Assembly (NCBI GenBank): GCA_937910235.1
Contig: CALENB010000047.1
Location: 1 to 64,000, forward strand
Direction of reading: 5' to 3'
Source: an uncultured Myxococcales bacterium
Lineage (GTDB): Bacteria; Myxococcota_A; UBA9042
Length of the DNA stretch: 64,000 nt
The notes beneath the pieces were generated by a model. That model was not told where the DNA came from. It made no database searches and worked only from the letters and a program-made list of their open reading frames with translations. Shown piece after piece: positions 14,937 through 24,490 of this stretch (the stretch's first letter is position 1; each line of letters opens with the position of its first letter). Position numbers and translations under genes: made by a program.

Positions 14937-17414
14937 TCAGCGACCGTCGAGCCGACCATTCGTCCTGATCTGCTGGATCGCCGCCAATAACGCCACCGCG
15001 CCGACGGGTTTTTGCAGGAGCAGGTGCGGCTCCACCGTGGCTCCGGCAAACGCGTCGTCGACGTAGCCTGAGACGTACAACACGGCGACGTCGGGCCAGC
15101 GCTCGCGCAGCTGCGCCACGGCCTGCGGACCCGACATGTGCGGCATCACGACATCGCTGACGATGAAATCCACAGGCTCGGCCAGGGTGTCCGCGAGCGC
15201 CACCGCTTTCACGCCATCCGCCGCCGGGAACACCTGGTGTCCCCCCGATTGCAGGATCCGCTGGAAAGCGCGCCGCAGCAGTGCGTCGTCTTCAAGGAGC
15301 ATGACCCGCAGGGGCCGGATCGCGTCGACCTGTGGGCGAAGCAGGGCCGGCGCCGCCACGGCGCGCTCGGCGTCCCCGATGTACACCGGGAAGTAGATGT
15401 CGAACCGCGTGCCCTGCCCGACCTCGCTGTGGACCTCGATGTGGCCACCGCTTTGCTGAACGATACCCCAGACGGTGGCGAGACCGAGCCCCGTGCCCTG
15501 CCCCTCCGCCTTCGTCGTGAAATACGGCTCAAAAATGCGCTCCAGGTCGGCCCGCGCGATGCCGCTGCCAGTATCCGAGACCTGGATCCGCTGGTACGTC
15601 CCCGCGGGGGGCCCATCTGGACGCACGTCTTCAGCGCCGATGGTCTCGCCGCAGCTCACGCTCAAACGCATCACACCGGCGCCATTCATGGCGTCCCGCG
15701 CGTTCACGGTGAGGTTGACGAGGACCCGCTCCAGCTGGCTAGGGTCAACAAAAACCCGAGCTTCGCAGGCTTCGCTGACATCTAGCTCCAGGGAGACACC
15801 CTCACCGATGAGACGTTGAAGCATGCGAGTGAGGTCCGTCGCCACCGCGACCACACACGTTGGACGTGGCCGCAAGACCTGTTGCCGCGAGAAGGCGAGC
15901 AGCTGGCGTGTCAGCGCCTCGGCCCGCTGGAGCGTCTCGACCAGCGTGTCGACGTCGTCGGCAATATCCTGGTGCTCGACCGCTGCCTCGCTGAGAAATT
16001 CGGTGCACAGCTGCGCCACGGTCAGCAGGTTGTTGACGTCGTGGGCGACGCCCGCCACAAGCCGACCAGCGGTGTGCATCTTCTGGCTGTGGGCGAGCCG
16101 GCTCTCGAGCTCGACCTGCTCGGTCACGTCGTGCGCGACACCGTGAAAACACAGCGGGTTATTGAGCGCGTCGACCTGAACATCACCTTGGCAGCGGACG
16201 ATCCGGACCGTGCCATCTGGGCGGCAAACGCGGTGTTGGAGACGCAGCGGCACGCCGCGCAGCGCCGCCCGGAGGGACCGTGACAATTCGCCGCGGTCCT
16301 CCGGGTGAACAGCGAGCAGGTAGTCGTCAAAGGTGACTGGCGCGCCCACAGGATGCACGCCGAGGATGCGATAGACCTCGTCAGACCAGACGACGGTGTT
16401 GTCTGCGAGGGTCCATCGCCAGCTGCCCACGCCCGCGATCCGCTGCGCTGCCTGGAGCTGGCGTTTATGCTCGAACAGCACCATCTCTGTGCGCTTTCGG
16501 GCCGAGATATCAAGGACTGTGCCCAAAAACGAGGCGTTCGCCGCGGTGGCAGCGCCACCCTCGGGAACGACACGGGCCAGCACCCAGGCGACGGCGTCGC
16601 CCGCACCCACCACGCGAAACTCCGCGCCCAAAGCGGCGCCGACGCGACGCGCCTCCTGCCAGCGGTGCGTGATAGTTGGTAGGTCGTCGAAATGAATAGT
16701 GTCGAGCCAAGTTGTCTGCGCGCTGGCCTGGGCCAGCATCGTGCCGTGATAGCGCGAGTTAGCGTAGGTGACGTCGCCCTGCGCGTTGCACCGAAACAAG
16801 CCAAGCGGTGCGCTGTCTGCGAAGAGCTGAAATAGGGTGTCGCTCTGTGGCGCGTCAGCCGCAGCGTCCGCCGCCGACGAGGGCGGCACGGCAGGGGGCT
16901 CGTGGCCGTCGGGCAACGTGTCGTCGTCTGCCCGCGACCGACGCAGCACCGCGGTCATCAACACCCCGCTCGCCGTGCGGACCCTGGAGATCGTGACGTC
17001 AACAGCGATCAGGTGACCGTCTTTGTGGTGCGCATGCAGGCGGGAGGCCTCCCCCATCGCCCGCTGCGAGCCCTGCTCGGCGGCGAAGCGATCGACGAGC
17101 CCGCGATGGGAAGCACGGGCGGCAGGTGGCAGCAAAATGTCGAGCTCGCGACCAATGATCTCGTGGCTGGGGTAGCCGAACAGCCGCTCCGCTTCCTGAT
17201 TGTAGAGCACGATCGAGCCTGAGCCGTCGATGGTCACAATAGCGTCGGACGCGGTCGCTAGGATTTGACTGAACGGTGGGGCGTCGGCTTCAATCAAAAC
17301 CCGCGACGGCGCGCCGCTTTGGTGCGTGAGATCATCGAAGTCGTCGCGCTTCACGCCGATGGGCGTCGATGCGAACGGCATGCGTTTTCCGCGGATTGGC
17401 GCCGATTCTGTCAT
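14937..17414 (-). CDS. Hybrid histidine kinase (multiple PAS, HisKA, HATPase, C-terminal REC)
   Basis: IDGSGSIVLYNQEAERLFGY PAS; GRLVAGVAHDVNNLLTV H-box; DTGSGIARADLERIFEPYFTTK; VMLLEDDALLRRAFQRIL...DFIVSDVVMPHMSG...LQKPVG receiver. Confidence 0.9.
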   Translation of the reverse strand: MTESAPIRGKRMPFASTPIGVKRDDFDDLTHQSGAPSRVLIEADAPPFSQILATASDAIVTIDGSGSIVLYNQEAERLFGYPSHEIIGRELDILLPPAARASHRGLVDRFAAEQGSQRAMGEASRLHAHHKDGHLIAVDVTISRVRTASGVLMTAVLRRSRADDDTLPDGHEPPAVPPSSAADAAADAPQSDTLFQLFADSAPLGLFRCNAQGDVTYANSRYHGTMLAQASAQTTWLDTIHFDDLPTITHRWQEARRVGAALGAEFRVVGAGDAVAWVLARVVPEGGAATAANASFLGTVLDISARKRTEMVLFEHKRQLQAAQRIAGVGSWRWTLADNTVVWSDEVYRILGVHPVGAPVTFDDYLLAVHPEDRGELSRSLRAALRGVPLRLQHRVCRPDGTVRIVRCQGDVQVDALNNPLCFHGVAHDVTEQVELESRLAHSQKMHTAGRLVAGVAHDVNNLLTVAQLCTEFLSEAAVEHQDIADDVDTLVETLQRAEALTRQLLAFSRQQVLRPRPTCVVAVATDLTRMLQRLIGEGVSLELDVSEACEARVFVDPSQLERVLVNLTVNARDAMNGAGVMRLSVSCGETIGAEDVRPDGPPAGTYQRIQVSDTGSGIARADLERIFEPYFTTKAEGQGTGLGLATVWGIVQQSGGHIEVHSEVGQGTRFDIYFPVYIGDAERAVAAPALLRPQVDAIRPLRVMLLEDDALLRRAFQRILQSGGHQVFPAADGVKAVALADTLAEPVDFIVSDVVMPHMSGPQAVAQLRERWPDVAVLYVSGYVDDAFAGATVEPHLLLQKPVGAVALLAAIQQIRTNGRLDGR

Positions 17415-17698
17415 GAAACGCTCATCCTTCGCGATAGAACTCGGTGAGGCCGAGCGCTGTGTGGAGTGTCCGTTCAGCGTAGCAACTCGCGAAGATAGCG
17501 CAAGCTCATACGAACGGCCATGACGGCCGCGACATCGACGTTTGACGCCACACGCTCAGGCCAAAAAATTCACAAATGATGCGCAGGATCCGACTCCACC
17601 GCGGCGTCAGAGCGAGACGACGGCGCGCCAGCGCAGCCACCCAGCCGCGGCCTCGCGCTCGTCTTGCGCGCGGCAGATGTCCAAGTTAGCCCGGAGGA

Positions 17699-17998
17699 TC
17701 AGCGCTGCTCTTGCTCGCGACGCAGCTGCCACTCCAACGCGAAGGCGCCAAAGGGCACGAGGCTGGCCACCAGCGCGAGCGCCGCCTTGCCCGGCGACCA
17801 CCGCTCCGCGCGCCATACATGCAACAGGAGCAGCACGTAGAGCACTGAGAGCAGGCCGTGCACCATCCCGACGACCTTGTTTGGCGCTGGGGTGTCGGCC
17901 ATGTACTTCAACGGCATCGTCACGCCAAACAGCAGCAGGTACGACACACCTTCGGCGAGCGCGACGGCCCGAAAGCGGGCGAGGGGGGTGTCGAACAT
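17699..17998 (-). CDS. DUF3817 family integral membrane protein
   Basis: FRAVALAEGVSYLLLFGVTMPLKY...VVGMVHGLLSVLYVL. Confidence 0.75.
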   Translation of the reverse strand: MFDTPLARFRAVALAEGVSYLLLFGVTMPLKYMADTPAPNKVVGMVHGLLSVLYVLLLLHVWRAERWSPGKAALALVASLVPFGAFALEWQLRREQEQR

Positions 17999-18138
17999 GG
18001 TTGGCTCCTAGGCCCAGGGCGGGCCGCGCGCTCGTACCTCAACCGCGCGGGCGAGCGCAACAGCGGGCCCAGCCGGTCGAGCGGGGCGCTTGGTCGGGGC
18101 TGAACGTGCAGCCCTGCGCTGCGGCGACGCTTGTGCCC

Positions 18139-21100
18139 CTAGCGGAAGCCGATAAAGCGCTCTCTGGCGTCGTCGATCGGCGTCACCGCGACCGGGTCAG
18201 CCGCGCTTCCGTCAGGATTGCGCGTCGGGGGAGTGAGCGACATCAAGTAGAGTGAATGATCTCCGCCCTGCTCGCTCTCGACCAGCATGTGCGAAGCGCC
18301 GGGCACGTCGGCGACAGGCACCTCGGCGACGAGGCGCTGAACCCCGAACGTCGGGCCTACCAGCGCGACGCCTTGGCCCAATTTCGCGTTCGCGTCGATG
18401 AGGAAGGGACGCGCCGCGTCACTCGCCGTCCCGGTGCCACCACGCAAGAAGACCACACGTTTGCCGTGCTGCACCCAACGTGCCGAGACGACGACGCCGG
18501 GGTCTGCAGCCGTGAGTTGCTGCTGCGAGGGCTGGGCCCCGATACGGCTGATGTGCAGGGCCTTGTTGGCCAGCAAGAGGAGGAGGTCACCCACCTGCTG
18601 TGGCCAGCCGTGCTCGGTGGTGGTGAGCGGGCCAAGCAGCGTTGGGTTGAGTGCGTCAGCGCCGTCGAGTCGCGCGCTGACGAGCCCCTTCGGTCCGCGC
18701 AAGACCACGCGCGTGCCGTCAACGCTAGTCACCGGAGACCGCGCGATGACACCGGCGGCCGTGGCGGTCTCACAGGCCGACTCACCGCAGCCCCAGAGCC
18801 CGAATCCCTTGGGCGCCAGCGCATACGTCGCCTTGTCAGGCTGACTCGGCGAGGTGGTCGCGGACATCGCCAGCAGCAGGTCTGGATGCGGAACAGCCGT
18901 GGCCTCGACCGAGACCACCGCGAGCAGCAGCCGCCCGTCCGGCGTCGGCAGCAGGTTCAGCAGCCAGCCAGGGAGGCCCGTCGCCAGCAAGAGCGGCGCC
19001 TTGTGCTCGCTGCCGTCCACCGCCGCGGCAACCACGCTGGTGGCGCCGCCGACCTGCACGACCGCCGCGACTCGGTCGGGGTGCGACGCGCCCGCCGGCT
19101 GCGTGTTTGGCAGCATGACGAGCCGCTGAACTTGGCCCTGCAGCGTCATGATGGGCACCACGGGCACCGCGACACCCGCCGTCGCTGGCGTCGCGCTCAG
19201 CCCGCTCGGCAGCACCGCCGACACCACGCGCGTGGTGGTGTCCACCCGCTTCTCGGCGACGACGACGCGACGCTGGCCGCCTGGGAGCGAGCCGTTGTGG
19301 GTCCACACACTCACGCCGTCGCCGCCGATTTGGCGGGGTTGCTGGGCGTGCAGACCGTTGAGGGCGAACGCCAGCAGCTGCTTGTCGATGACCCGAACCA
19401 GGTGGTCCGCGACCACAGCTGGCGGCTGCAGCCACGCGTTGTTTTGGTGGTCAAGGAGGGTGCTCGGCCTAGGCATCACCAACGTCGCGGGGTTCGGCGC
19501 CGCTCCGCTTGAGGCGCCTGCGGACCCGAGTGGCTTGGTCCCCGCCGCGTACCAGCCGGGCGTCGGGGTCTCCCGCGCGAACAGGAGGTGCGCGCCTGGG
19601 CCCGAGAGGGAGGCGGGCTCAATCGCGGCGTTGGTCAAGACGGCGTTGGTCATCACGGCGTTGGTCATCACGGCGTTGCGCCACGGCGTCAGCTGGCGAG
19701 GCGTCTTGACCGGAAGCGTCGCGTCGACCACAAATCCAGCCTCTTCGTAAACGTACTCGTGTGTCAGAAAGCCCCACGGCGTCACCAACTTGCGATACCA
19801 GGGCCCCAAGTGTTGCTGCGGCGCACCGCCCGTCAACGCCAACGTCCAACCGTGCCACCCGGTCTTGGTGTTGGCGTCAAAGAGCACATGCGTGGCCGTG
19901 GCGCTCAGCACAGGCCAGGGGATCGAGCCGTTGACGACATCGTCCACCTTCGCGAGCGCGTGCGGCGGCTGCGGCGTCGCTGCGTCGAGGCGAAACCGCA
20001 GGACGGCGCCATCGCTCCGGACGCCAAGGAGGACGCCGGCGGCGTGGTCGTACGCCGTCACGTAGAGCTGGCTGGTTTGCCAAGTCGTGAGGCGTCTCGC
20101 GCTGGCAGACGCACCGAACCCCGCTTGCCACACGGCCCACTTGCCGGCGCCGTCGTCCGCCACCCAAGCCACGGCGGCCGCGTCACGTGACACCAGGACG
20201 GACAGCTTCTGGGCCGGTTTCTCGGTCAATTCGTGCGGCGCGCCGGCGTCACTGCCATTGGTTGCGACCGTCACCAAGCGGCGCGCGCCCTGGCTGGATG
20301 AGCGCAGCACGACGGCCAGCCGGTCGCCCTGCTTGTTCAGCCCGACCGAGGTGACGTAGGCCCCTTTCGGCGTCAACGGTACCGAGACGCCCGGTCCCGC
20401 GGCGCGATACAAGCGGTCGTCCGCACCACGCGCGATGAGCGTACCGTCCGGCAAAATGGCCGCCAAATACTCGGCGGCGCTGCCATCCGACGGCGTTTTG
20501 CCGCCGACCAGGACCGGCTGAGGTTGGCTCGCCTGCGAACCGTCCGCAGCCACGAGAAAGAGCTTCGAGGTGCCGCCGCCCGGGACCGGTCTAGTCACGT
20601 AGGCAAGGCGCTTGCCGTCGGGCAACCAGCGCGGCACGGAGAGCTCAACTGCAGCGGAGCCCTGGGCGACGAGGAGCGGAGCGTTGGCGTCGCCGCCGTC
20701 CAACCGCGCGACGTAGAGCGCCGAGCCGTCGATGTAGGCGACGTGCGTGTTGGTGTACGCACGATCGACCGCGTGCAGCGCGGAGGCGGTCGCGATCCGC
20801 ACGGGCTTGGTGGCGCCGCTGCCGTCCATGGGCAGCGCGAAGAGGATGGGGACGCTCTTGGCGGACTTCGAGGCTGGGGTGTCCATCGTGTAAAAGACGA
20901 CGACCACCGTCTTGCCGTCGGGCGTGATGTCGGGGTACGAGACCTCGCCTTCACCGAGTCCATACCCTGCGCCGCGACGTGGGCCGAGCTGTCTGGGCGG
21001 TAGCGCTCCTTGTGCGCCGACGCCAATCAGCCACGGCGTAGAGACACCACGGCTGGCGATATAGACGAGCCCCACCGTCGCCGGATCGCCGCCAGCGTCG

Positions 21101-21291
21101 CCGCCATCCGAGCCGCCGCCGCCCGATACGTCTGAGAGGATCGTGACGCCAGCGTCACCTCCGCCGACTGCGGCTGCGCCGTTGGCGCCGTCTGGGGTGT
21201 CGGAACACCCTGCGTGGAGTGCCGCGGTGAACAGGACCAGCAAGCACGGTAGATAGGCGTTCGACGCGTTGAATCGTGTCGCCAAGATCAT
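18139..21291 (-). CDS. Large predicted lipoprotein with WD40/TolB-like beta-propeller repeats
   Basis: Lipobox AALHAGC; repeated PDGK-type blades (SVPRWLPDGKRLAYV, SYPDITPDGKTVVVVFY, LLPTPDGRLLLAVV). Confidence 0.7.
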   Translation of the reverse strand: MILATRFNASNAYLPCLLVLFTAALHAGCSDTPDGANGAAAVGGGDAGVTILSDVSGGGGSDGGDAGGDPATVGLVYIASRGVSTPWLIGVGAQGALPPRQLGPRRGAGYGLGEGEVSYPDITPDGKTVVVVFYTMDTPASKSAKSVPILFALPMDGSGATKPVRIATASALHAVDRAYTNTHVAYIDGSALYVARLDGGDANAPLLVAQGSAAVELSVPRWLPDGKRLAYVTRPVPGGGTSKLFLVAADGSQASQPQPVLVGGKTPSDGSAAEYLAAILPDGTLIARGADDRLYRAAGPGVSVPLTPKGAYVTSVGLNKQGDRLAVVLRSSSQGARRLVTVATNGSDAGAPHELTEKPAQKLSVLVSRDAAAVAWVADDGAGKWAVWQAGFGASASARRLTTWQTSQLYVTAYDHAAGVLLGVRSDGAVLRFRLDAATPQPPHALAKVDDVVNGSIPWPVLSATATHVLFDANTKTGWHGWTLALTGGAPQQHLGPWYRKLVTPWGFLTHEYVYEEAGFVVDATLPVKTPRQLTPWRNAVMTNAVMTNAVLTNAAIEPASLSGPGAHLLFARETPTPGWYAAGTKPLGSAGASSGAAPNPATLVMPRPSTLLDHQNNAWLQPPAVVADHLVRVIDKQLLAFALNGLHAQQPRQIGGDGVSVWTHNGSLPGGQRRVVVAEKRVDTTTRVVSAVLPSGLSATPATAGVAVPVVPIMTLQGQVQRLVMLPNTQPAGASHPDRVAAVVQVGGATSVVAAAVDGSEHKAPLLLATGLPGWLLNLLPTPDGRLLLAVVSVEATAVPHPDLLLAMSATTSPSQPDKATYALAPKGFGLWGCGESACETATAAGVIARSPVTSVDGTRVVLRGPKGLVSARLDGADALNPTLLGPLTTTEHGWPQQVGDLLLLLANKALHISRIGAQPSQQQLTAADPGVVVSARWVQHGKRVVFLRGGTGTASDAARPFLIDANAKLGQGVALVGPTFGVQRLVAEVPVADVPGASHMLVESEQGGDHSLYLMSLTPPTRNPDGSAADPVAVTPIDDARERFIGFR
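19628..19672. repeat. 15-bp tandem repeat x3 (encodes NAVMT/NAVLT on minus strand)
   Basis: gcgttggtcaagacg / gcgttggtcatcacg / gcgttggtcatcacg. Confidence 0.85.
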
Positions 21292-21493
21292 GGCTGTACC
21301 TCACGCGCGACGCCCCTCAACTCGCCGCGCGCCGTCAGCCTCCCGCGTCGCAGCGATTGTGACAAGGCTTGATTCTTGGCGCTTGGAGACGACTCGGCCC
21401 CCTGCCACCCGCGGGCGTGCTCTGGCAGACCCGCAGCATCAAGCAGCCGAACGTGCGCGGGCGGCTTCGTGCGGTTTGTCAGGGAGAGACGCG

Positions 21494-22357
21494 ATGGGTG
21501 ATTGGACGTGTGGGGAGACCAGCCAACTCGAGGAGATTCGCGCTTGCGCGGCGCGGGGGCGTCCACAGGAGACCTGGCACGTCCTTGGCGCGCTGACGGC
21601 GCCGCCACATCCCGATCGGTGGTGGTTTGCTGCGCGCGACGCGCAAGGACGTGTCGGTGCGTTCGCGGCCATCGAGGGGACAAGGGCCAACCTTTTTTCT
21701 GATGATGTCGGCGCCGTGCAGGCGATGGCACGGGCGTTGCTGCGCTCCCAGCAGCTGCACACGAGCGGTAAGAGTCACCGCCACGTGCTGGTTGGGCCGG
21801 CCCGCGTCGTGGACCCGCTCTGGCAGATCTTTCAGCAGGTTGGTCGGCAGGTCGTCGCGGATCGACGACCCGCGCTGATGGTGAGCGGCGAGGCAGGCCA
21901 AGGCAGCCGCCGCATGGCGCTCAGCGTGGCCACCGCCGCGGACCAGAAGACCTGCGTGGCGTTTCTCGCTGATCGCAGCGTCGAGCTGGAGGGGCTGGAT
22001 CCGCGCAAGGTGGCGCCGGACCGCTTTGATCGCGACGTCGCCGCAAGAATCGCTGCGGGCCGGCTGCTGGTCGGGCGCGAGGTCGCTCCGAATGGCCCTG
22101 GCGGTACGGCGATGTTCGTCGGTGAGCTCAATGCGCTCTCCGACGACGTCGCGCTCCTACATCCCTGGCACGTGCCGGGCCCGATCCGCGGACGCAAGAT
22201 CCTCGTCGCTGGCGCGCTGCTGGAAGCGCGGCGCATCGGGCCGGGCGCCAACAAGGAGGTCTGGCTCCTCGTTGAGGGCGACGCGCTGCGCCTGGCGGCG
22301 GACCGCGCCGGCTACGAACACGCTGTGGCCTGGCGTGAGATCGCCATGCTGGGCTAG
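21494..22357 (+). CDS. Hypothetical protein; possible degenerate NtrC-like AAA+ domain
   Basis: LVGPARVVDPLWQIFQQVGRQ, PALMVSGEAGQGSRRMAL (Walker-A-like without Lys), GGTAMFVGELNALSDDVALL. Confidence 0.5.
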   Translation: MGDWTCGETSQLEEIRACAARGRPQETWHVLGALTAPPHPDRWWFAARDAQGRVGAFAAIEGTRANLFSDDVGAVQAMARALLRSQQLHTSGKSHRHVLVGPARVVDPLWQIFQQVGRQVVADRRPALMVSGEAGQGSRRMALSVATAADQKTCVAFLADRSVELEGLDPRKVAPDRFDRDVAARIAAGRLLVGREVAPNGPGGTAMFVGELNALSDDVALLHPWHVPGPIRGRKILVAGALLEARRIGPGANKEVWLLVEGDALRLAADRAGYEHAVAWREIAMLG

Positions 22358-22457
22358 GGCGGATTGGGCCTGCCCAACCGCCGAGAAACCGGGCTCCGAG
22401 CTGCGTACAGGTGCGGCTTGTTGCGGTCCTGCCCGGCGTCATTGCCCGCCGCACGAC

Positions 22458-23012
22458 CTACGGACAGGCGACGCTGCCGTCGTCGTAGTGGACACAAAAC
22501 GTTTTGTCGACGAACCGCACACGCACCGTCGACGTGCAGCTGCGACCGCTGCCCTGCGCAAGCAGCGTCAGCGTGCCGTCCTTGTCGGCAAACGCTGTGG
22601 GATCGGGCGGCGACAGCCAGATCTCCAGGGGCTCCGTACGCCGATGTTGGTCAGCGGCGTCACCCGGGGTGCGGCTCGGCAAGACCGTCACGAGGGGCGC
22701 GCCGCCATCCTTGGCGCCCGACAGCTTGATCTGCACCGTCCGCGGCACCGCGCCCCACAGGTGGGCGCGCACTTGCACCAGCAAATATCCCTGGTAGCCC
22801 TTGAGCAGCTCGACCTCATCACCGTCGACCAGATGCCGCGCTGTGGTCGTGCCTGCGACGTCCTGGACCACCAGACCGCAGCGCAGCTCGTCGCCGTCGC
22901 CCACGTCGCTGTCGCTGCCGTCGGGCTGCGCGGAACAGGACGGGCTGACGGGCGCCACGGCGAGGGCGAGGGCGAGGGTGAGGCTCCGCAGCGACAATCG
23001 GTCTACGCTCAT
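22458..23012 (-). CDS. Predicted small lipoprotein, function unknown
   Basis: MSVDRLSLRSLTLALALAVAPVSPSCSAQPDG; start overlaps DUF423 stop (ATGA). Upstream part of the 497-aa ORF is an artefact. Confidence 0.6.
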   Translation of the reverse strand: MSVDRLSLRSLTLALALAVAPVSPSCSAQPDGSDSDVGDGDELRCGLVVQDVAGTTTARHLVDGDEVELLKGYQGYLLVQVRAHLWGAVPRTVQIKLSGAKDGGAPLVTVLPSRTPGDAADQHRRTEPLEIWLSPPDPTAFADKDGTLTLLAQGSGRSCTSTVRVRFVDKTFCVHYDDGSVACP

Positions 23013-23398
23013 GCCCGCATCTTCCAGGTCGCCCAGCCCAGCGCGGCCCAACCGACCAGGAAGCTCAGACCGCCAAGTGGGGTGACCATGCCGAGCTTGC
23101 GAACCCCCGTGCCCACCAAGGCGTACAGCGACCCCGAGAACAGCACGATGCCCACGATGAACGCGATCCCGGCCACCCCGAGAGGCCCCCGCGCGTTGTC
23201 GTTGCCCATGTCGCGGGCGACCCAGAGCGCCGTGTCGACGCCGATGAGCGCGAGCACGTGCACAAATTGGTATTTCACGGCGGTCGCCCAGACCACGAGA
23301 TCGCTCGGCTCCACGTGTTTCTTGAGCGCGTGGGCTCCGAAGGCGCCAAGGGCGACTCCGATGAATCCCAGCAGTGCGGCCCAAGGCGTAAAACGCAT
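23009..23398 (-). CDS. DUF423 family membrane protein
   Basis: ALLGFIGVALGAFGAHALKKH...VFSGSLYALVGTGVRKLGMVTPLGGLSFLVGWAAL. Confidence 0.85.
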   Translation of the reverse strand: MRFTPWAALLGFIGVALGAFGAHALKKHVEPSDLVVWATAVKYQFVHVLALIGVDTALWVARDMGNDNARGPLGVAGIAFIVGIVLFSGSLYALVGTGVRKLGMVTPLGGLSFLVGWAALGWATWKMRA

Positions 23399-23476
23399 CT
23401 AGAACTCCGGTTTCGTGGTCCATTTCGTGTCGGCGCGTCGCGCGATGTCGTCGCTCGCGGTGCGGGTGCGCGCATG

Positions 23477-24490
23477 CTAGTTCGGCGCGACGGGACGATA
23501 GGCCCTTCCCGTCAACGCTTTCAAGGCACGCGCAGCGGCCCTGCGCACCAACGGGCTCGGGTCGGCCAGCGCGGTCTCCAAGGCCGCCTGCGCTGTGCGG
23601 GCGCGCAGGCGGTGCAGCGCGGTGATGGCGTTCAGCCGCACGTTGGTTTCTTCGTCTTTCAGCGCCACGATGAGCGCCTGGACTGCGCGCTTGTCGTCCT
23701 GCGCACCCAGGGCAAACGCAGCCTTCGCGCGCACCGCGCCGGCCTTGTCGTGTTGGAGCACGGCGATGAGCAGCGGCACTAGAACCTTGATCTTCAGGGT
23801 TGCGAGCGCGGCCGCCGCGGTGGCCCTCACGTCCCGGTCCGGCTCCTTGCGTAGGGACCGACGCAGCGTGGCGGCGAGTGGGACCCCGCCGCCGCCCAGT
23901 CGCACAACCAGCAAACACGCCTGCGACCGCACGTTGGGGTGTTCGTGCCAAATCGCCCGCAGCAGCGCGGGGCGACTGTGGGTTGGATCGCGGAGCAACA
24001 ACTTGATCAGGCCTCGGGTCGGGCGGCTGTGTACGAGGTGCTGCAGACCATCGCGCAGCTGCGGATCATCGCTGAGCTGCTGGGTCGTGAAAAACGGCGG
24101 CAACGCCTCACCGACCGCGATCGCGCCGCTGGCTGCCGTCACCGTGCGCGAGGACTTCGGCGCGCTGAGAGGCGAGCGAGCCGCGGTCTGGGGCGCTACC
24201 GCTGCGGTCGGAGACGCCGGCAGGGCGGCGTGAGGTGCAGCCATCGCGGCTTGGGGTGTAGTAGCCACCGCGGGTTGGGATGTAGCCTCCGCGGCTCGGC
24301 GAGCTGCCACCGCGGCTTGAGGCGCGTCCCCTGCGGCCTTGGGCGTCACGACGACGGCGGTCTTGGCGACGGCTGACGGCGGCGGAACGGCTGGCACAGG
24401 CTTCGCGCAGCTCGCCGTCACCTGCGCGGCTAGGCAGGCGACAAGCGCGGCGAACGGCCGCGCTGCGGTCCTGGCGCGATCACCTCTCAA
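23477..24490 (-). CDS. HEAT-repeat predicted lipoprotein/secreted protein
   Basis: Ala-rich linker then HEAT repeats (VRAKAAFALGAQDDKRAVQALIVALKDEETNVRLNAITALHRL). Confidence 0.7.
   Translation of the reverse strand: MRGDRARTAARPFAALVACLAAQVTASCAKPVPAVPPPSAVAKTAVVVTPKAAGDAPQAAVAARRAAEATSQPAVATTPQAAMAAPHAALPASPTAAVAPQTAARSPLSAPKSSRTVTAASGAIAVGEALPPFFTTQQLSDDPQLRDGLQHLVHSRPTRGLIKLLLRDPTHSRPALLRAIWHEHPNVRSQACLLVVRLGGGGVPLAATLRRSLRKEPDRDVRATAAAALATLKIKVLVPLLIAVLQHDKAGAVRAKAAFALGAQDDKRAVQALIVALKDEETNVRLNAITALHRLRARTAQAALETALADPSPLVRRAAARALKALTGRAYRPVAPN

Noticed and set aside
18256-19512. 418-aa + strand ORF
   Set aside because: Antisense to the propeller lipoprotein, Arg/His-rich, no motif.
22026-23402. 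458-aa + strand ORF overlapping DUF423 and the small lipoprotein
   Set aside because: Arg/Ser-rich translation, overlaps the end of the AAA+-like gene and is antisense to two better-supported genes.
23013-23951. N-terminal part of the 497-aa minus-strand ORF (22458..23951)
   Set aside because: Out-of-frame reading through DUF423 and the HEAT gene; real lipoprotein starts at 23012 with a signal peptide.
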